Source of the DNA: JAVVHH01 sp963848035
GTDB lineage: Bacteria > Pseudomonadota > Alphaproteobacteria > Acetobacterales > Acetobacteraceae
Direction: 5' to 3'
Length of the DNA: 64,000 nt
NCBI GenBank assembly: GCA_963848035.1
Contig: CAWKCD010000001.1
Location: 2,976,001-3,040,000 of the forward strand
Of the stretch, positions 17,622 to 26,740 are shown piece after piece (within the stretch, counting starts at the first letter, position 1; each line of letters begins with the position of its first letter). The translations under genes and the position numbers were made by a program. The notes under the pieces are model-generated. The model saw only the letters and a list, made by a program, of their open reading frames with translations, was not told the origin of the DNA and searched no databases.

Positions 17622-18386
17622 TTACTTTCCTGACCAGTTGGGGGTGCGGCGTTCGGCGAAGGCGGCGGCGCCTTCGCGGGCGTCGTTGGAGGCGAGGATG
17701 GGGGCGGTGATGGCTTGTTGGCGGTCCCACATTTCGGCGAGGGGCCAGTCTTGTTGCTCGACGATGACGCGTTTGCTGGCGGCGATGGAGAGGGGGGCGT
17801 TGGCGATGATGCGGCGGGCGAGGGCGAGGGCGGCGGGAAGGGCTTGGCCGGGTTCGGTGAGTTCGTTGATGAGGCCGAACTGGTGGAGGCGTTCGGCGGT
17901 GGTCATGTCGCCGGTGAGGGCGATTTCCATGGCGATGCGGGGGGGTAGGAGGCGGGGAAGGCGGAGGAGGCCGCCGGCGGCGGCGGCGAGGCCGCGCTTG
18001 ACTTCGGGGAGGCCGAATTTGGCGTTGTTGGCGGCGACGATGAGGTCGCAGGCTAGGGCGGCTTCGAAGCCGCCGGCGAGGGCGTAGCCTTCCACGGCGG
18101 CGATGAGGGGTTTCTTGGGGGGCGTGATGGCGATGCCGAGGATGCCGCGGCCTTCGACGCGGGTGATCTCGCCGCGGAGGAAGGCTTTGAGGTCCATGCC
18201 GGCGCAGAAATTGCCGCCGGCGCCGGTGAGGATGCCGATATGGAGGTCGGGGTTGCGGTCGAGTTCGTCGACGGCTTCGCAGACGCCGTAGGAGACGGCG
18301 CGGTTGACGGCGTTGCGCTGGGCGGGGCGGTTGATCGTTATGGTGACGATGCCGGCGTCATGCTGGACGAGAACTTCTTGTTCCAT
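17622..18386 (-). CDS. Enoyl-CoA hydratase/isomerase family protein
   Basis: A 254-residue crotonase-fold protein. The oxyanion-hole segments are N-F-C-A-G-M-D-L-K and A-L-A-G-G-F-E-A-A-L-A-C-D; the catalytic glutamate region is L-P-E-V-K-R-G-L. It would hydrate or isomerise an unsaturated acyl-CoA. It lies 2 bases after the thiolase/DUF35 gene and 3 bases before the ThDP gene, so the three form one operon. This suits a beta-oxidation-like sequence in which hydration is followed by carbon-carbon cleavage by the thiolase-fold protein (inference). Confidence 0.92.
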   Translation of the reverse strand: MEQEVLVQHDAGIVTITINRPAQRNAVNRAVSYGVCEAVDELDRNPDLHIGILTGAGGNFCAGMDLKAFLRGEITRVEGRGILGIAITPPKKPLIAAVEGYALAGGFEAALACDLIVAANNAKFGLPEVKRGLAAAAGGLLRLPRLLPPRIAMEIALTGDMTTAERLHQFGLINELTEPGQALPAALALARRIIANAPLSIAASKRVIVEQQDWPLAEMWDRQQAITAPILASNDAREGAAAFAERRTPNWSGK

Positions 18387-18388
18387 GG

Positions 18389-19936
18389 TCAGACCGGTGT
18401 CGCGAGAGGGAGATGGTCGGGGCCGAAGGTGATGCGGACCGGGAGGCCGAGGCGGAGTTGGGTGGTGGCGGCCGGGTCGAGGCGGGCCATGGCGCGGGGG
18501 CCTTCTTCGAGGTCGACGAGGACGAGGGTGTAGGGGAGTTCGGCTTTGAAGGCGGGGTGGAAGGCGTGGTGGGCGACGGTCCAGCTGTGGATGGTGCCGT
18601 GGCCGGTGGCTTGGATCCATTCGACGCCGAGGGAATAGCAGTTGGCGCAGACGAGTTGGGGGTAGTGGCGGATCGTGCCGCAATTGGTGCAGCGCTGGAG
18701 GTTGAGGGTGCCGATGGCGGCGGCGTCCCAGTAGGGCTGAGAGACGGCGTCGGGGTGGGGGGTGGGTTTTGTTTCGCTCATGGTTAAGCCTCGGCGCATG
18801 ATGGCGATGGCGCCGTCGCCGAGGTCGCCGTAGCCGGTGCAGAGGCCGATCTCGGCGCCGGCGACTTGGGCGCGGCCGGCTTGGTGGCGGAGTTGGCGGA
18901 CGAGTTCGACGACGTGGTTGAGGCCGAGCATGTGGGCCTGGGAGAGCAGGCCGCCATGGGTGTTGGTGGGGAGCGCGCCGCCGAGGCGGAGCTTGCCGTC
19001 GGCGACGAAGGGGCCGCCTTCGCCCTTCTTGCAGAAGCCCATGTCCTCGAGTTCGCAGAGCACGACCCAGGTGAAGCAGTCGTAGATCTCGGCGACGTCG
19101 ATGTCGGCGTGGCGGACGCCGGCCATGGTGAAGGCGATGGGGGCGGCTTTGGCGAGGCCGAGGCGGGTGAGGTCGGGGCGTTGGGTGATGGAGGAGGGGG
19201 AGTCGGGGTGGCCCTCGGCGATGCCGAGGATCTCGACGACGGGTTGGCGCAGGTCGCGGGCGCGTTCGGTGCTGCTGACGACGAAGGCGGCGCCGCCGTC
19301 GGATTCGAGGCTGCAGTCGAGGAGGCGGAAGGGGTCGGCGATCATGCGGGAGGCGGCGTGGTCGTCGGCGGTGATGGGCTTCTTCATGACGGCGTTGTCG
19401 TTGAGCAGGGCGTGGTTGCGCATGGTGATGGCGACTTCGGCGAAATGGGATTCGTTGGTGCCGTAGAGCTCCATGTGGCGGCGGGCCATGGGGGCGTAGA
19501 GCTGGGCGGGGGCGATGGCGCCGAGGGGGAGCTCGTATTCGGTGACGAGGTGGAATTGCGGCATCTGGTGGATGCGGACGCCGGCCTTGGCGCCGGCGGA
19601 GACGTTGCGGCCGGCGGGGATCAGGACGTGGTGGCAGAGGCCGGCGTGGATGGCGGCGATGGCGCATTGGATGGCGGCGATGCCGCTGGCGCCGCCCATG
19701 GGGGTGAGCGCGGAGAAGCGCAGGTCGGGGATGCCGAAATTGGTGACGAAGGCTTCGGCGGGGGCGCCGGTGATGCCGATGGGGATGATGCCGTCGATGT
19801 CCTTGGGGTCGAGGCCGGCGTCGGCGATGGCCGATAGCGAGGCTTCGATCTGGAGTTCGAAGGCGGTCTTGGGCGAGGCTCGGACATAGGCGGTTTCGCC
19901 GATGCCGGTGATGGCGCCTTTTCCGTTCAGCGACAT
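18389..19936 (-). CDS. Thiolase-like (SCP-x type) protein fused to a DUF35 zinc-ribbon/OB domain
   Basis: One open frame of 515 residues. Residues 1-383 are a thiolase-fold lipid-transfer-type protein; the nucleophile position reads G-G-A-S-G (Gly near residue 82 instead of Cys), while I-Y-D-C-F (284-288) and a histidine at 335 remain. Residues 386-515 are a DUF35 domain with a zinc ribbon (C416, C419, C430, C433) and OB fold. The join is suspicious: at 18786-18779 the DNA reads TAACCATG, a stop/start pair one frame off, so a single extra base may have fused two genes (DUF35 alone would be 130 residues). Without the Cys, a retro-aldolase role like Ltp2-ChsH2(DUF35) is possible. Confidence 0.85.
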   Translation of the reverse strand: MSLNGKGAITGIGETAYVRASPKTAFELQIEASLSAIADAGLDPKDIDGIIPIGITGAPAEAFVTNFGIPDLRFSALTPMGGASGIAAIQCAIAAIHAGLCHHVLIPAGRNVSAGAKAGVRIHQMPQFHLVTEYELPLGAIAPAQLYAPMARRHMELYGTNESHFAEVAITMRNHALLNDNAVMKKPITADDHAASRMIADPFRLLDCSLESDGGAAFVVSSTERARDLRQPVVEILGIAEGHPDSPSSITQRPDLTRLGLAKAAPIAFTMAGVRHADIDVAEIYDCFTWVVLCELEDMGFCKKGEGGPFVADGKLRLGGALPTNTHGGLLSQAHMLGLNHVVELVRQLRHQAGRAQVAGAEIGLCTGYGDLGDGAIAIMRRGLTMSETKPTPHPDAVSQPYWDAAAIGTLNLQRCTNCGTIRHYPQLVCANCYSLGVEWIQATGHGTIHSWTVAHHAFHPAFKAELPYTLVLVDLEEGPRAMARLDPAATTQLRLGLPVRITFGPDHLPLATPV

Positions 19937-19974
19937 GGGTGCGTCCTCCCCGGTGTTTCCTGGGTAGTAAATGC

Positions 19975-19986
19975 TACCGACGGGAA
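19975..19986. promoter_or_regulatory. Putative TetR-type operator
   Basis: TACCGACGGGAA, 38 bases upstream of the thiolase/DUF35 operon; one mismatch from the best copies at the last positions. Confidence 0.48.
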
Positions 19987-20051
19987 TGGCAATCTCGCTT
20001 TTGGACGGGCGGTGGACGAGCGGGGTTGCGCGTTCCAGCGGAATGGGATCA

Positions 20052-20063
20052 TACTGGTCGGTA
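20052..20063. promoter_or_regulatory. Putative TetR-type operator
   Basis: TACTGGTCGGTA (complement TACCGACCAGTA) in the same divergent region, nearer the acyl-CoA synthetase operon. Centres of the two copies are 77 bases apart. Confidence 0.52.
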
Positions 20064-20155
20064 AGATGTGCGACCGACAGCCGCGGTGCTGCCGGTGCAG
20101 GGGGGATCGCGTGACGGAGCACTCCGGTTCGGTTTCGGGACACGAGGTCTGACGC

Positions 20156-21718
20156 ATGCAGGCGCCGCGGAGCCGCACCCTGTTCGAATTGCTGGACGAA
20201 CAAGCCGAGCGGGGCGGCTGCGCGGTGATCTGCGGCGGGCAGTCGTATGGCTATGCGGCGCTGGCGATGCGGGCGCGGCAGGCGGCTTCGGTGCTGGCAG
20301 GGCATGGGGTGGGCCGGGGCGACCGGGTGGGCATCCTGGTCAACAACCGGGTGGAGTGGCTGGAATTGGCGTTCGGCGCTTGGCTGCTGGGGGCGGTGGC
20401 GACGCCGTTCAGCACGTGGTCGACGCGGCACGAGCTGGAGTTCCTGCTGGCGGATTCCGGGGTGAAGATCCTGGTGACGCTGGGGCGGTTCGGGCGGGAG
20501 GATTACGAGGCCATCCTGCGCGAGCTCAGCATCCCGACGCTGGGCACGGTGATGACGATCGACGGCAGCGGGGGGTTCGAGGATTATGCGGGCGCGCGCG
20601 ATGCGGCCGGCGCGCATGCGACGCTGGCGCCCGGCGACGGCGCGAGTGCGGTCGATGATGCGATCATCCTGTACACGTCGGGGTCGACCAGCCGTCCGAA
20701 GGCCATTGCGTTGGCGCATTATCTGGTGATCGAGAACGGGTTCAATATCGGTGAGCGGCAGGGGCTGGGGCCGGACGACAGGGTGCTGCTGTCGCCGCCG
20801 CTGTTCTGGACGTATGGCGGGGTGAATGCGTTGCCGGCGACGTTCACGCATGGGGCGGCGCTGGTGCTGCAGGGGCGGTTCGATGCGGGTGAGTCGCTGG
20901 ATCTGATCGAGCGGCACGGGTGCACGTCGTTCTACACGCTGCCGGGGATGACGGCGGCGATGATCGGGCACGCGGCGTTCCGGCCGGAGCGGACGCGGAC
21001 GCTCAAGAGGGGGATGACGATCGGGAGCCCGCAGGACGTGATCAGCGCGGCGGAACGGTTGGGGGCGGCGCAGATCTGCAACGTCTATGGGTCGAGCGAG
21101 ACGGGCGGGAATTGTTGCGTGACGCATCATGACTGGCCGCTGGAGCGGCGGGCCAATTGCCAGGGGTTGCCGCTGCCGGGCGTGGAGATGCGGATCGTCG
21201 ACGAGGCGACGGGGGCGGTGCGTGGGGCAGGGGAGCCGGGGCTGGTGGAGGTGCGCGGGCCGTATGTGATGCGGGGGTATACGGCGTCGAGCGCGGCGCA
21301 CAACGCGACGGTGTTCACTCGGGATGGGTGGTTCCAGAGCGGGGATATCGGGCAGCTCACGGCGGCGGGGGAGTTCGTGTTCCTGGGGCGGTCCACCGAG
21401 ATGATCAAGCGGGCGGGGATCAACGTTTCGCCGGCGGAGGTGGAGGAGGTGCTGCTGCAGCATCCGTCGGTGGCGCAGGTGGGCGTGGTGGGGGTGCCTT
21501 CGGCGCAGGGGGAGTCGATCATCGCGTTCGTGGTGCCGCGGGGGGCGGAGGCGCCGGGTGCGGAGGAGTTGGTTGCGCATTGCCGGCGGTTCGCGTCGAG
21601 CTACAAGGTGCCGGATCGTTTCGAGATCGTCGAGGTGTTGCCGACGACGGTGACGGGCAAGCTGATGCGCAAGGAGCTGAAGGCGGCGGCCGTGCAGCTC
21701 GTGGCGGCGGGCGGGTAG
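20156..21718 (+). CDS. AMP-forming acyl-CoA synthetase
   Basis: A 520-residue ANL-superfamily ligase. The AMP/ATP motifs are Y-T-S-G-S-T-S-R-P-K near residue 180, Y-G-S-S-E-T-G-G near 320 and S-G-D-I-G near 400; the catalytic lysine is in T-T-V-T-G-K-L-M-R-K-E-L close to the C-terminus. It activates a carboxylic acid to its acyl-CoA. It heads an operon of at least six genes (cyclase, CoA-transferase, two thiolase-like proteins, OB protein), so it probably feeds that pathway with its CoA ester. Two putative operators lie in the upstream divergent region. Confidence 0.93.
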   Translation: MQAPRSRTLFELLDEQAERGGCAVICGGQSYGYAALAMRARQAASVLAGHGVGRGDRVGILVNNRVEWLELAFGAWLLGAVATPFSTWSTRHELEFLLADSGVKILVTLGRFGREDYEAILRELSIPTLGTVMTIDGSGGFEDYAGARDAAGAHATLAPGDGASAVDDAIILYTSGSTSRPKAIALAHYLVIENGFNIGERQGLGPDDRVLLSPPLFWTYGGVNALPATFTHGAALVLQGRFDAGESLDLIERHGCTSFYTLPGMTAAMIGHAAFRPERTRTLKRGMTIGSPQDVISAAERLGAAQICNVYGSSETGGNCCVTHHDWPLERRANCQGLPLPGVEMRIVDEATGAVRGAGEPGLVEVRGPYVMRGYTASSAAHNATVFTRDGWFQSGDIGQLTAAGEFVFLGRSTEMIKRAGINVSPAEVEEVLLQHPSVAQVGVVGVPSAQGESIIAFVVPRGAEAPGAEELVAHCRRFASSYKVPDRFEIVEVLPTTVTGKLMRKELKAAAVQLVAAGG

Positions 21719-21721
21719 GGC

Positions 21722-22598
21722 GTGGCGCAGGAGGCTTGGGGCCGGTGGGGGCCGGAGGACGAGGCGGGTGCGCCGAACCTGATCGGGGCGGCGCAGGTGC
21801 GGCTGGCGGCGGGGCTGGTGCGCAGCGGCCGGGTCATCAGTTTGGCGCAGAAGGTTTCGGATCGGCTGCCGGTGCCGGGTCATCGGGCGGGCGTGCAGCA
21901 TTTCATGGGGCGGGACGGGGGGGATTACGCGGCGGGGGCGAAGCGGCCGGGGGGGTTCCAGTTCGCCGAGGATACGGTGGTGCTGCCGCTTGCATCTGGG
22001 GACGCATATCGACGCGCTGTGCCACGCTTGGTGCGACGACCGTCTCTACAACGGGTTTTCGGGGAATACCGTGCGCAGCACGACGCGGGCGTTGCGGTGC
22101 GGGGTGGAGAAGATGCCGCCGCTGATCACGCGGGGGGTGCTGCTGGACGTGGTGCGGCTGCGGGGGGCGGCGGCGGCGTCGGGGGAGACGATCGGGCGGG
22201 AGGAGTTGGGGCGCGCGGCGGCGCAGGCTGGGGTGACGCTGCGGGACGGGGACGCGGTGCTGATCCGGACGGGGTGGCTGGAGAGCCAGGATGCGGCGGT
22301 CGGGATCGACTTCAACCGTGAGCCGGGGATCGACGTCGAGGCGGCGCTGTGGCTGGCGGAGAGCGGCGTGGCGGTCGTGGGCGCGGATAATTTCGCGATC
22401 GAGGTGCTGCCGTTTCCGGAGGGGACGGTGTTCCCGGTGCATCAGCGGTTGATCCGGGATTATGGGATCCCGTTGCTGGAAGGGCTCGTGCTGCGGGAGT
22501 TGGGTGAGGCTGGGGCGACGGAGTTCCTGTTCGCGGCGACGCCGTTGCCGATCGTTGGGGCGACGGGAAGCCCGGTGGCGCCGGTGGCGGTGCTTTGA
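21722..22598 (+). CDS. Cyclase family (kynurenine formamidase-like) hydrolase, frameshifted
   Basis: A metal-dependent hydrolase of the cyclase family, about 291 residues once corrected. It starts at a GTG 3 bases after the synthetase stop. The family's metal motif H-L-G-T-H-I-D-A-L-C-H lies immediately after a frame break near 21985: CCGCTTGCATCTGGGG would read P-L-H-L-G if the extra T were removed. The tail L-L-E-G-L-V-L-R-E-L and P-L-P-I-V-G-A-T-G-S-P is typical of the family. Members hydrolyse amides or strained ring ketones/lactones. The stop overlaps the next TTG start (TTGA). Confidence 0.85.
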
Positions 22599-23719
22599 GC
22601 CGGCTTGCCCAATTCGCGCGGGGCGTTCGGGTGCTGGATTTGTCGGCGTTCCTGCCGGGGCCGTTGGCCGGGCTGCTGTTGGCGGATATGGGCGCGGAGG
22701 TGTTGAAGATCGAGCCGCCGGCGGGGGACCCGATGGCGACGCTGGGGCCGCGGGACGCCGAGGGCGGCGCGGTGTTCTACGAGGCGGTGAACGCGGGCAA
22801 GCGGGTGCGGCGGATGAACCTCAAAGAGGATGAGGTCCGCGCGGAGTTCCTGCGGATGGTGGTCGATTTCGACGTGCTGATCGAGGGGTTCCGGCCGGGG
22901 GTGATGGCGCGGCTGGGGCTGGGCTATCCGGTGCTGCGGGCGGTCAATCCGGGGCTGATATTGTGCTCGTTGAGCGGGTATGGGGCGGAGGGGCCGCGGG
23001 TGCGGGAGGCGGGGCACGACGCCAATTATCTGGCGGGGTCCGGGGTGATGCATCGGAATGGCAATCCGCCGACGTTCTACGATCCGCCGATCGCCGACGT
23101 GTCGGGGTCGCTGTTCGCGGTGATCGCGATCCTGGGCGCGTTGCGGGCGCGGGAGGCGGATGGGCGGGGGTGCGCCGTCGATATCGGGTTGGCGGATACG
23201 CCGATGCCGCTGCAGCTGTTCGAGATCGCGGGGCATGGGGCGACCGGTTCGGTGCCGCAGGCGAACGAGACTTATCTGAACGGCGGGGCGGCCTATTACC
23301 AGGTTTATGGCACTTCGGACGGGCGGCATGTGGCGCTGGGGGCGATCGAGCCGAAGTTCTGGGCGGCGTTCTGCCATGCCGCGGGACAGCCGGATTGGGT
23401 GGCGCGGCAGAGCGAGGCGGAGCCGCAGCTCGGGTTGATCGGCGAGGTGGCGGCGTTGATCGGGTCGCTGACGCTCGCGGATTGCGTGGCGCGGTTCACG
23501 CCGGCGGATTGCTGTTTCAGCCCGGTGCTCGATCTCGGCGAGGCGTTGGCGTCGCCGCACCATCGCGAGCGGGGGCTGGTGCGCCCGGCGGCGGACGGGG
23601 CGCTGCAGGCGTTGTTTCCGGCACGGATCGACGGTGCGGCGCCGGCCTCGCGGCCGAAACTCAGCAGACTTCACGAGGAAGCAGGAAAACCATGGCCTAC
23701 AACGTCCAACCTGGCGTGA
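22595..23719 (+). CDS. Class III CoA-transferase (CaiB/BaiF family)
   Basis: A 374-residue family III CoA-transferase. The N-terminal V-L-D-L-S-A-F-L-P-G-P, the signature G-A-E-V-L-K-I-E-P-P-A-G-D and the catalytic aspartate region A-G-H-D-A-N-Y-L-A-G-S-G are clear. It moves CoA between acids. It starts from TTG overlapping the cyclase stop and its 3' end overlaps the next gene by 28 bases, so translation is coupled. It may recycle CoA between a product and the incoming substrate (inference). Confidence 0.9.
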   Translation: MSRLAQFARGVRVLDLSAFLPGPLAGLLLADMGAEVLKIEPPAGDPMATLGPRDAEGGAVFYEAVNAGKRVRRMNLKEDEVRAEFLRMVVDFDVLIEGFRPGVMARLGLGYPVLRAVNPGLILCSLSGYGAEGPRVREAGHDANYLAGSGVMHRNGNPPTFYDPPIADVSGSLFAVIAILGALRAREADGRGCAVDIGLADTPMPLQLFEIAGHGATGSVPQANETYLNGGAAYYQVYGTSDGRHVALGAIEPKFWAAFCHAAGQPDWVARQSEAEPQLGLIGEVAALIGSLTLADCVARFTPADCCFSPVLDLGEALASPHHRERGLVRPAADGALQALFPARIDGAAPASRPKLSRLHEEAGKPWPTTSNLA

Positions 23720-24840
23720 TCGGCGCCGCCATCATGCCGTGCGTCACCGGCAACGAGCGGTCGCTCGAGGAGATCCTGTACGAGGTGACGCAGCGCGCGC
23801 TGCGTGATGCGGGGCTCACGATCGACGACATCGATGGGATCGTGGTGGCGGCGAACGACCAGTACGATGGGCGGGCGATCTCGGTGATGGCGGCGTCGGG
23901 CTCGGTGGGCGGTGTCGATCGCGACATCCTGTCGACGCCGTCGGCGGGGGAGCATGCGTTCGTGATGGGCGCGCTGCGGGTCGCGAGCGGGCAGTATCGG
24001 ACGCAGCTGGTGGTGGCGTGGAGCCCGACGGAGGCGGGGTCGCTGTCGGAGGTGCAGCGGCTGGCGGCGGATCCGTATTTCCATCGGCGGCTGCCGCTGG
24101 ACGAGGCGGCGGCGCATGCGATGCAGGCGACGGCGCTGCTGGCGACGATGCCGAATCTGCAGGCGGTGGCGGAGCGGATCGCGGCGAAGAACCGGGCCAA
24201 TGGGGCTGCGGCGTATCCGGAGTTCGCGGCTGGGGCGAAGGCGGCGGCGGCGGTGAAGGCGCGGTGGCCGCTACCGCCGGGTCAGGCGCCGGTGGTGGGG
24301 GCGGTCGCGCTGGTGTTGTCGTCGGAGGCGTTCGCGCGTGAGCGGTCGGCGCCGATCGCGATGATCGCGGGGATGGGGTGGGCGACGGAGCCGGCGTTCC
24401 TGGGGGACCGGGATTTGACGCAGGCGCCGGCGCTCGAGGCGGCGGCGGGGCAGGCTTATGGCGAGGCCGCGATCACCGATCCGATGGGCTCGTTCGACGT
24501 GGCCGAGGTGGCCGATGCGACGCCGTATCAGGAGTTGCTGGCGTATGAGGCGCTCGGCCTGGCGCCGCGCGCGACGTGGGAGCAGCTGGTGGCGGACGGG
24601 ACGTTCGGGCCGGGCGGGAAGCTGCCGGTGAACCTTTCCGGGGGCGCGATCACTTTGAACCCGGTCTACTGCACGGGGATGATCCGGATCGCGGAGATCG
24701 CGCGGCAGGTGCTGGGGCGGGCGGGGCCGCATCAGCTCGCGGGGGTGAAGACCGGGCTGGCGCATGCGGCGAGCGGGGATGCGATGCAATACAACACGGT
24801 CGTGGTGTTGCGCCGTGGGCAAGAGGGAGCTGCGGCATGA
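23692..24840 (+). CDS. Thiolase-like protein (acetyl-CoA acetyltransferase-like), lacks nucleophile Cys
   Basis: A 382-residue thiolase-fold protein. The region that normally carries the nucleophilic cysteine reads T-P-S-A-G-E-H-A-F (around residue 82-90), with no cysteine. The C-terminal G-G-K-L-P-V-N-L-S-G-G is typical, but the following GHP histidine is replaced (T-L-N-P-V). It overlaps the next gene, a second thiolase-like protein, by 4 bases (ATGA); an OB protein follows. Two thiolase-superfamily subunits with one OB protein resemble the PhlA/PhlC/PhlB acyltransferase and thiolase-DUF35 complexes. It is therefore probably one subunit of a heteromer rather than a classical thiolase. Confidence 0.88.
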   Translation: MAYNVQPGVIGAAIMPCVTGNERSLEEILYEVTQRALRDAGLTIDDIDGIVVAANDQYDGRAISVMAASGSVGGVDRDILSTPSAGEHAFVMGALRVASGQYRTQLVVAWSPTEAGSLSEVQRLAADPYFHRRLPLDEAAAHAMQATALLATMPNLQAVAERIAAKNRANGAAAYPEFAAGAKAAAAVKARWPLPPGQAPVVGAVALVLSSEAFARERSAPIAMIAGMGWATEPAFLGDRDLTQAPALEAAAGQAYGEAAITDPMGSFDVAEVADATPYQELLAYEALGLAPRATWEQLVADGTFGPGGKLPVNLSGGAITLNPVYCTGMIRIAEIARQVLGRAGPHQLAGVKTGLAHAASGDAMQYNTVVVLRRGQEGAAA

Positions 24841-26013
24841 GCCAGCGCGTGGGGATCATCGGCATCGGTCAATCCGCGTTCCGGTCGCGGCGGGACGATG
24901 CCAGCTATCCGGACCTGGTGCGCGAGGCGGTGGCGCTGGCGATGGGGGATGCCAAGCTCGAGTTCGATGGGATCGACGCGGTGGTCTACTCGCTGTCGCC
25001 GGACGCGATGGTGGGGATCGGCAATGCCGAGCGGCTCGGGATCGATGCGGTCGGGGGGCGGAACAAGCGGTTCCTGCGGATCAACACCGGGCGGGGCGAC
25101 GGGGATCTCGAGCGTTGCGGCGGCGTATTATCATATCGCGTCGGGCGCGTGCGAGACGGTGCTGACGGCGGGCGCCGACAAGGTCGGCGAGTGCGGCGAC
25201 AGCCAGACGGTGCTGAACAAGATCTGGGATCCGACCTACGAGCGGCAGTTGCCGCTGGGGACGATCAGCATGCTGGCGATGTCGGCGGTGCGCTACATGG
25301 ACAAGTACGGGATGACCGAGGACGACATGGCGCAAGTCGTGGTCAAGAACCGTTGGCAGGCGTCGAAGAATCCGAATGCGCATCTCCGGAAGGAGACGAC
25401 GAAGGAGGAGGTGATGGCGTCGCGCTACATCTGCTGGCCGGTGAAGCTGTTCGATTGCTGCCCGCAGTCGAGCGGCGGCGGGGCGATGGTGCTGGCGTCG
25501 GAGAAATACATCAAGGAGCGCAAGCTGGACGCGGTGTGGATCACCGGGGTGGGGCATTGCACGGAGACGTATTACCTGGGCGACCGGATGGGGACGGGCC
25601 AGACAGCGGATCATGCCGACGCGTATGCGCTGGGGCACTCGTTCCAGCGTGCGTACAAGATGGCGGGGATCACCGATCCGCGCAGCCAGGTGGACGTGGC
25701 GGAGATCTATGCGCCGTTCAGCAATACGGAGTTCCACTCGATCGAGGCGGCCGGGCTGGCCAAGTTGGGGCAGTCGCCGGCGATGCTGCGGGAGGGGCAG
25801 TTCCAGATCGGGGGCGACATCCCGGTCAATCCGTCGGGCGGGACGCTGTGCACGAATGCGATCGCGGTGACGGCGATGATCCGGGTGGCGGAGATCGCGC
25901 TGCAGGTCTGGGGCCGGGCCGGGGGGCATCAGGTGAAGGGCGCCAAGCGCGGGATCGCGAGCGGGAATGGCGGGGATCATCAGTTCTTCGGAACGATGGT
26001 CGTCGAAGCATAG
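24837..26013 (+). CDS. Thiolase-like protein, frameshifted, lacks nucleophile Cys
   Basis: About 391 residues after correction. The N-terminus V-G-I-I-G-I-G-Q-S-A-F starts at the ATGA overlap; the frame breaks near 25090, where one extra C in GGGCGGGG separates R-I-N-T-G from G-A-T-G-I-S-S-V-A-A-A-Y-Y. At the break the expected cysteine position is Gly (T-G-G-A-T-G), so the thiolase nucleophile is absent. V-A-E-I-Y-A-P-F and the terminal G-G-D-I-P-V-N-P-S-G-G are retained. It forms an operon with the preceding thiolase-like gene and the OB-fold gene after a 147-base gap that holds a palindromic repeat. Confidence 0.86.
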
Positions 26014-26015
26014 AG

Positions 26016-26138
26016 CGAAATGTGCTGGGACCGGCCATCTGACGCGCATTTCCTGCGCTTCGGTGCTCACGCCCAATAAGGGCGCTCCGCTCCGATGCTC
26101 GGAAACGCACGTCAGTTGACCATTCCGAGCACATTTCG
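26016..26138. repeat. Imperfect long palindrome inside an operon
   Basis: The ends CGAAATGTGCT and AGCACATTTCG are exact inverted repeats, and complementarity continues inward with mismatches for about 50 bases per side (for example TGACGCGCATTTCC against the complement of GGAAACGCACGTCA). The middle contains short GC-rich hairpins. It shares the loop phrase CTTCGGTGCTCACG with the elements at 44.5 kb (there CTTCCGATGCTCACG). Confidence 0.65.
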
Positions 26139-26160
26139 GAACGGCTTACAGGAGAAGAGA

Positions 26161-26616
26161 ATGGAATTGCTGAAGCGCCAGGAAAGCTGGAACATCACCT
26201 ACACGCATGCGCTGGGCGAGACGGCGAGCTGGTTCTACGTGCAGTTGCGCGACCACGGGAAGCTGTACGGCAAGCGGGATGCGAAATCGGGGCGGGTGCT
26301 GGTGCCGCCGCGGGCGTTCTCGGATCAGACGCTGGAGCCGACGACGGATTGGGTCGAGGTGGGGCCGGGCGGGGTGATCGAGACGTTCACGATCACCTAT
26401 GAGGAGTTCAACGGGTTGCCGCCGCCGCCCTATGCGTTCGGCTATGTGAAGCTGGACGGGGCGGATACGGCGATCGGCGGGTTCATCCGGGGGGTGGATC
26501 TTGCGGACCCGGCGGCGGCGGCGCAGAAGCTGAAGGTCGGGACGAAGGTGATCACGCGGTTCGCCGAGAAGCGGACCGGGGACGTGCTGGATTTCTGGTT
26601 CGAACCTGCGAGTTGA
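26161..26616 (+). CDS. OB-fold (DUF35-like) protein without zinc ribbon
   Basis: A 151-residue protein with the OB-domain features of DUF35 partners (V-P-P-R-A-F at the usual ribbon-to-OB position, Y-A-F-G-Y-V-K-L-D, and K-V-G-T-K-V). Unlike the two other DUF35 domains here it has no cysteine at all in its N-terminal part, so no zinc ribbon. It ends the operon of two thiolase-like proteins and is probably their OB-fold subunit, comparable to PhlB. The ATG follows GGAGAAGA. It is separated from the thiolase genes by a long palindrome that might modulate its expression. Confidence 0.83.
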   Translation: MELLKRQESWNITYTHALGETASWFYVQLRDHGKLYGKRDAKSGRVLVPPRAFSDQTLEPTTDWVEVGPGGVIETFTITYEEFNGLPPPPYAFGYVKLDGADTAIGGFIRGVDLADPAAAAQKLKVGTKVITRFAEKRTGDVLDFWFEPAS

Positions 26617-26648
26617 GGTTCGCGCGCATCCCCTTCGGTAGGCGCTGA

Positions 26649-26660
26649 TACTGACGCGTT
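26649..26660. promoter_or_regulatory. Putative TetR-type operator before tetR-like gene
   Basis: TACTGACGCGTT matches the first 9 positions of the consensus and lies 80 bases upstream of the TetR-family gene, suggesting autoregulation. Confidence 0.42.
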
Positions 26661-26740
26661 GTATCCCGTCGCCAAACGTGGTTGCTTAGGAACTAGGCCG
26701 CTGCGGCGGGATTCGAACTCGGGACTAGCAGTTGCGCATC

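Noticed and set aside
26701..26735. tRNA-like phrase GGGATTCGAACTC
   Set aside because: Resembles a T-arm on one strand, but no acceptor, D or anticodon stems can be paired around it.
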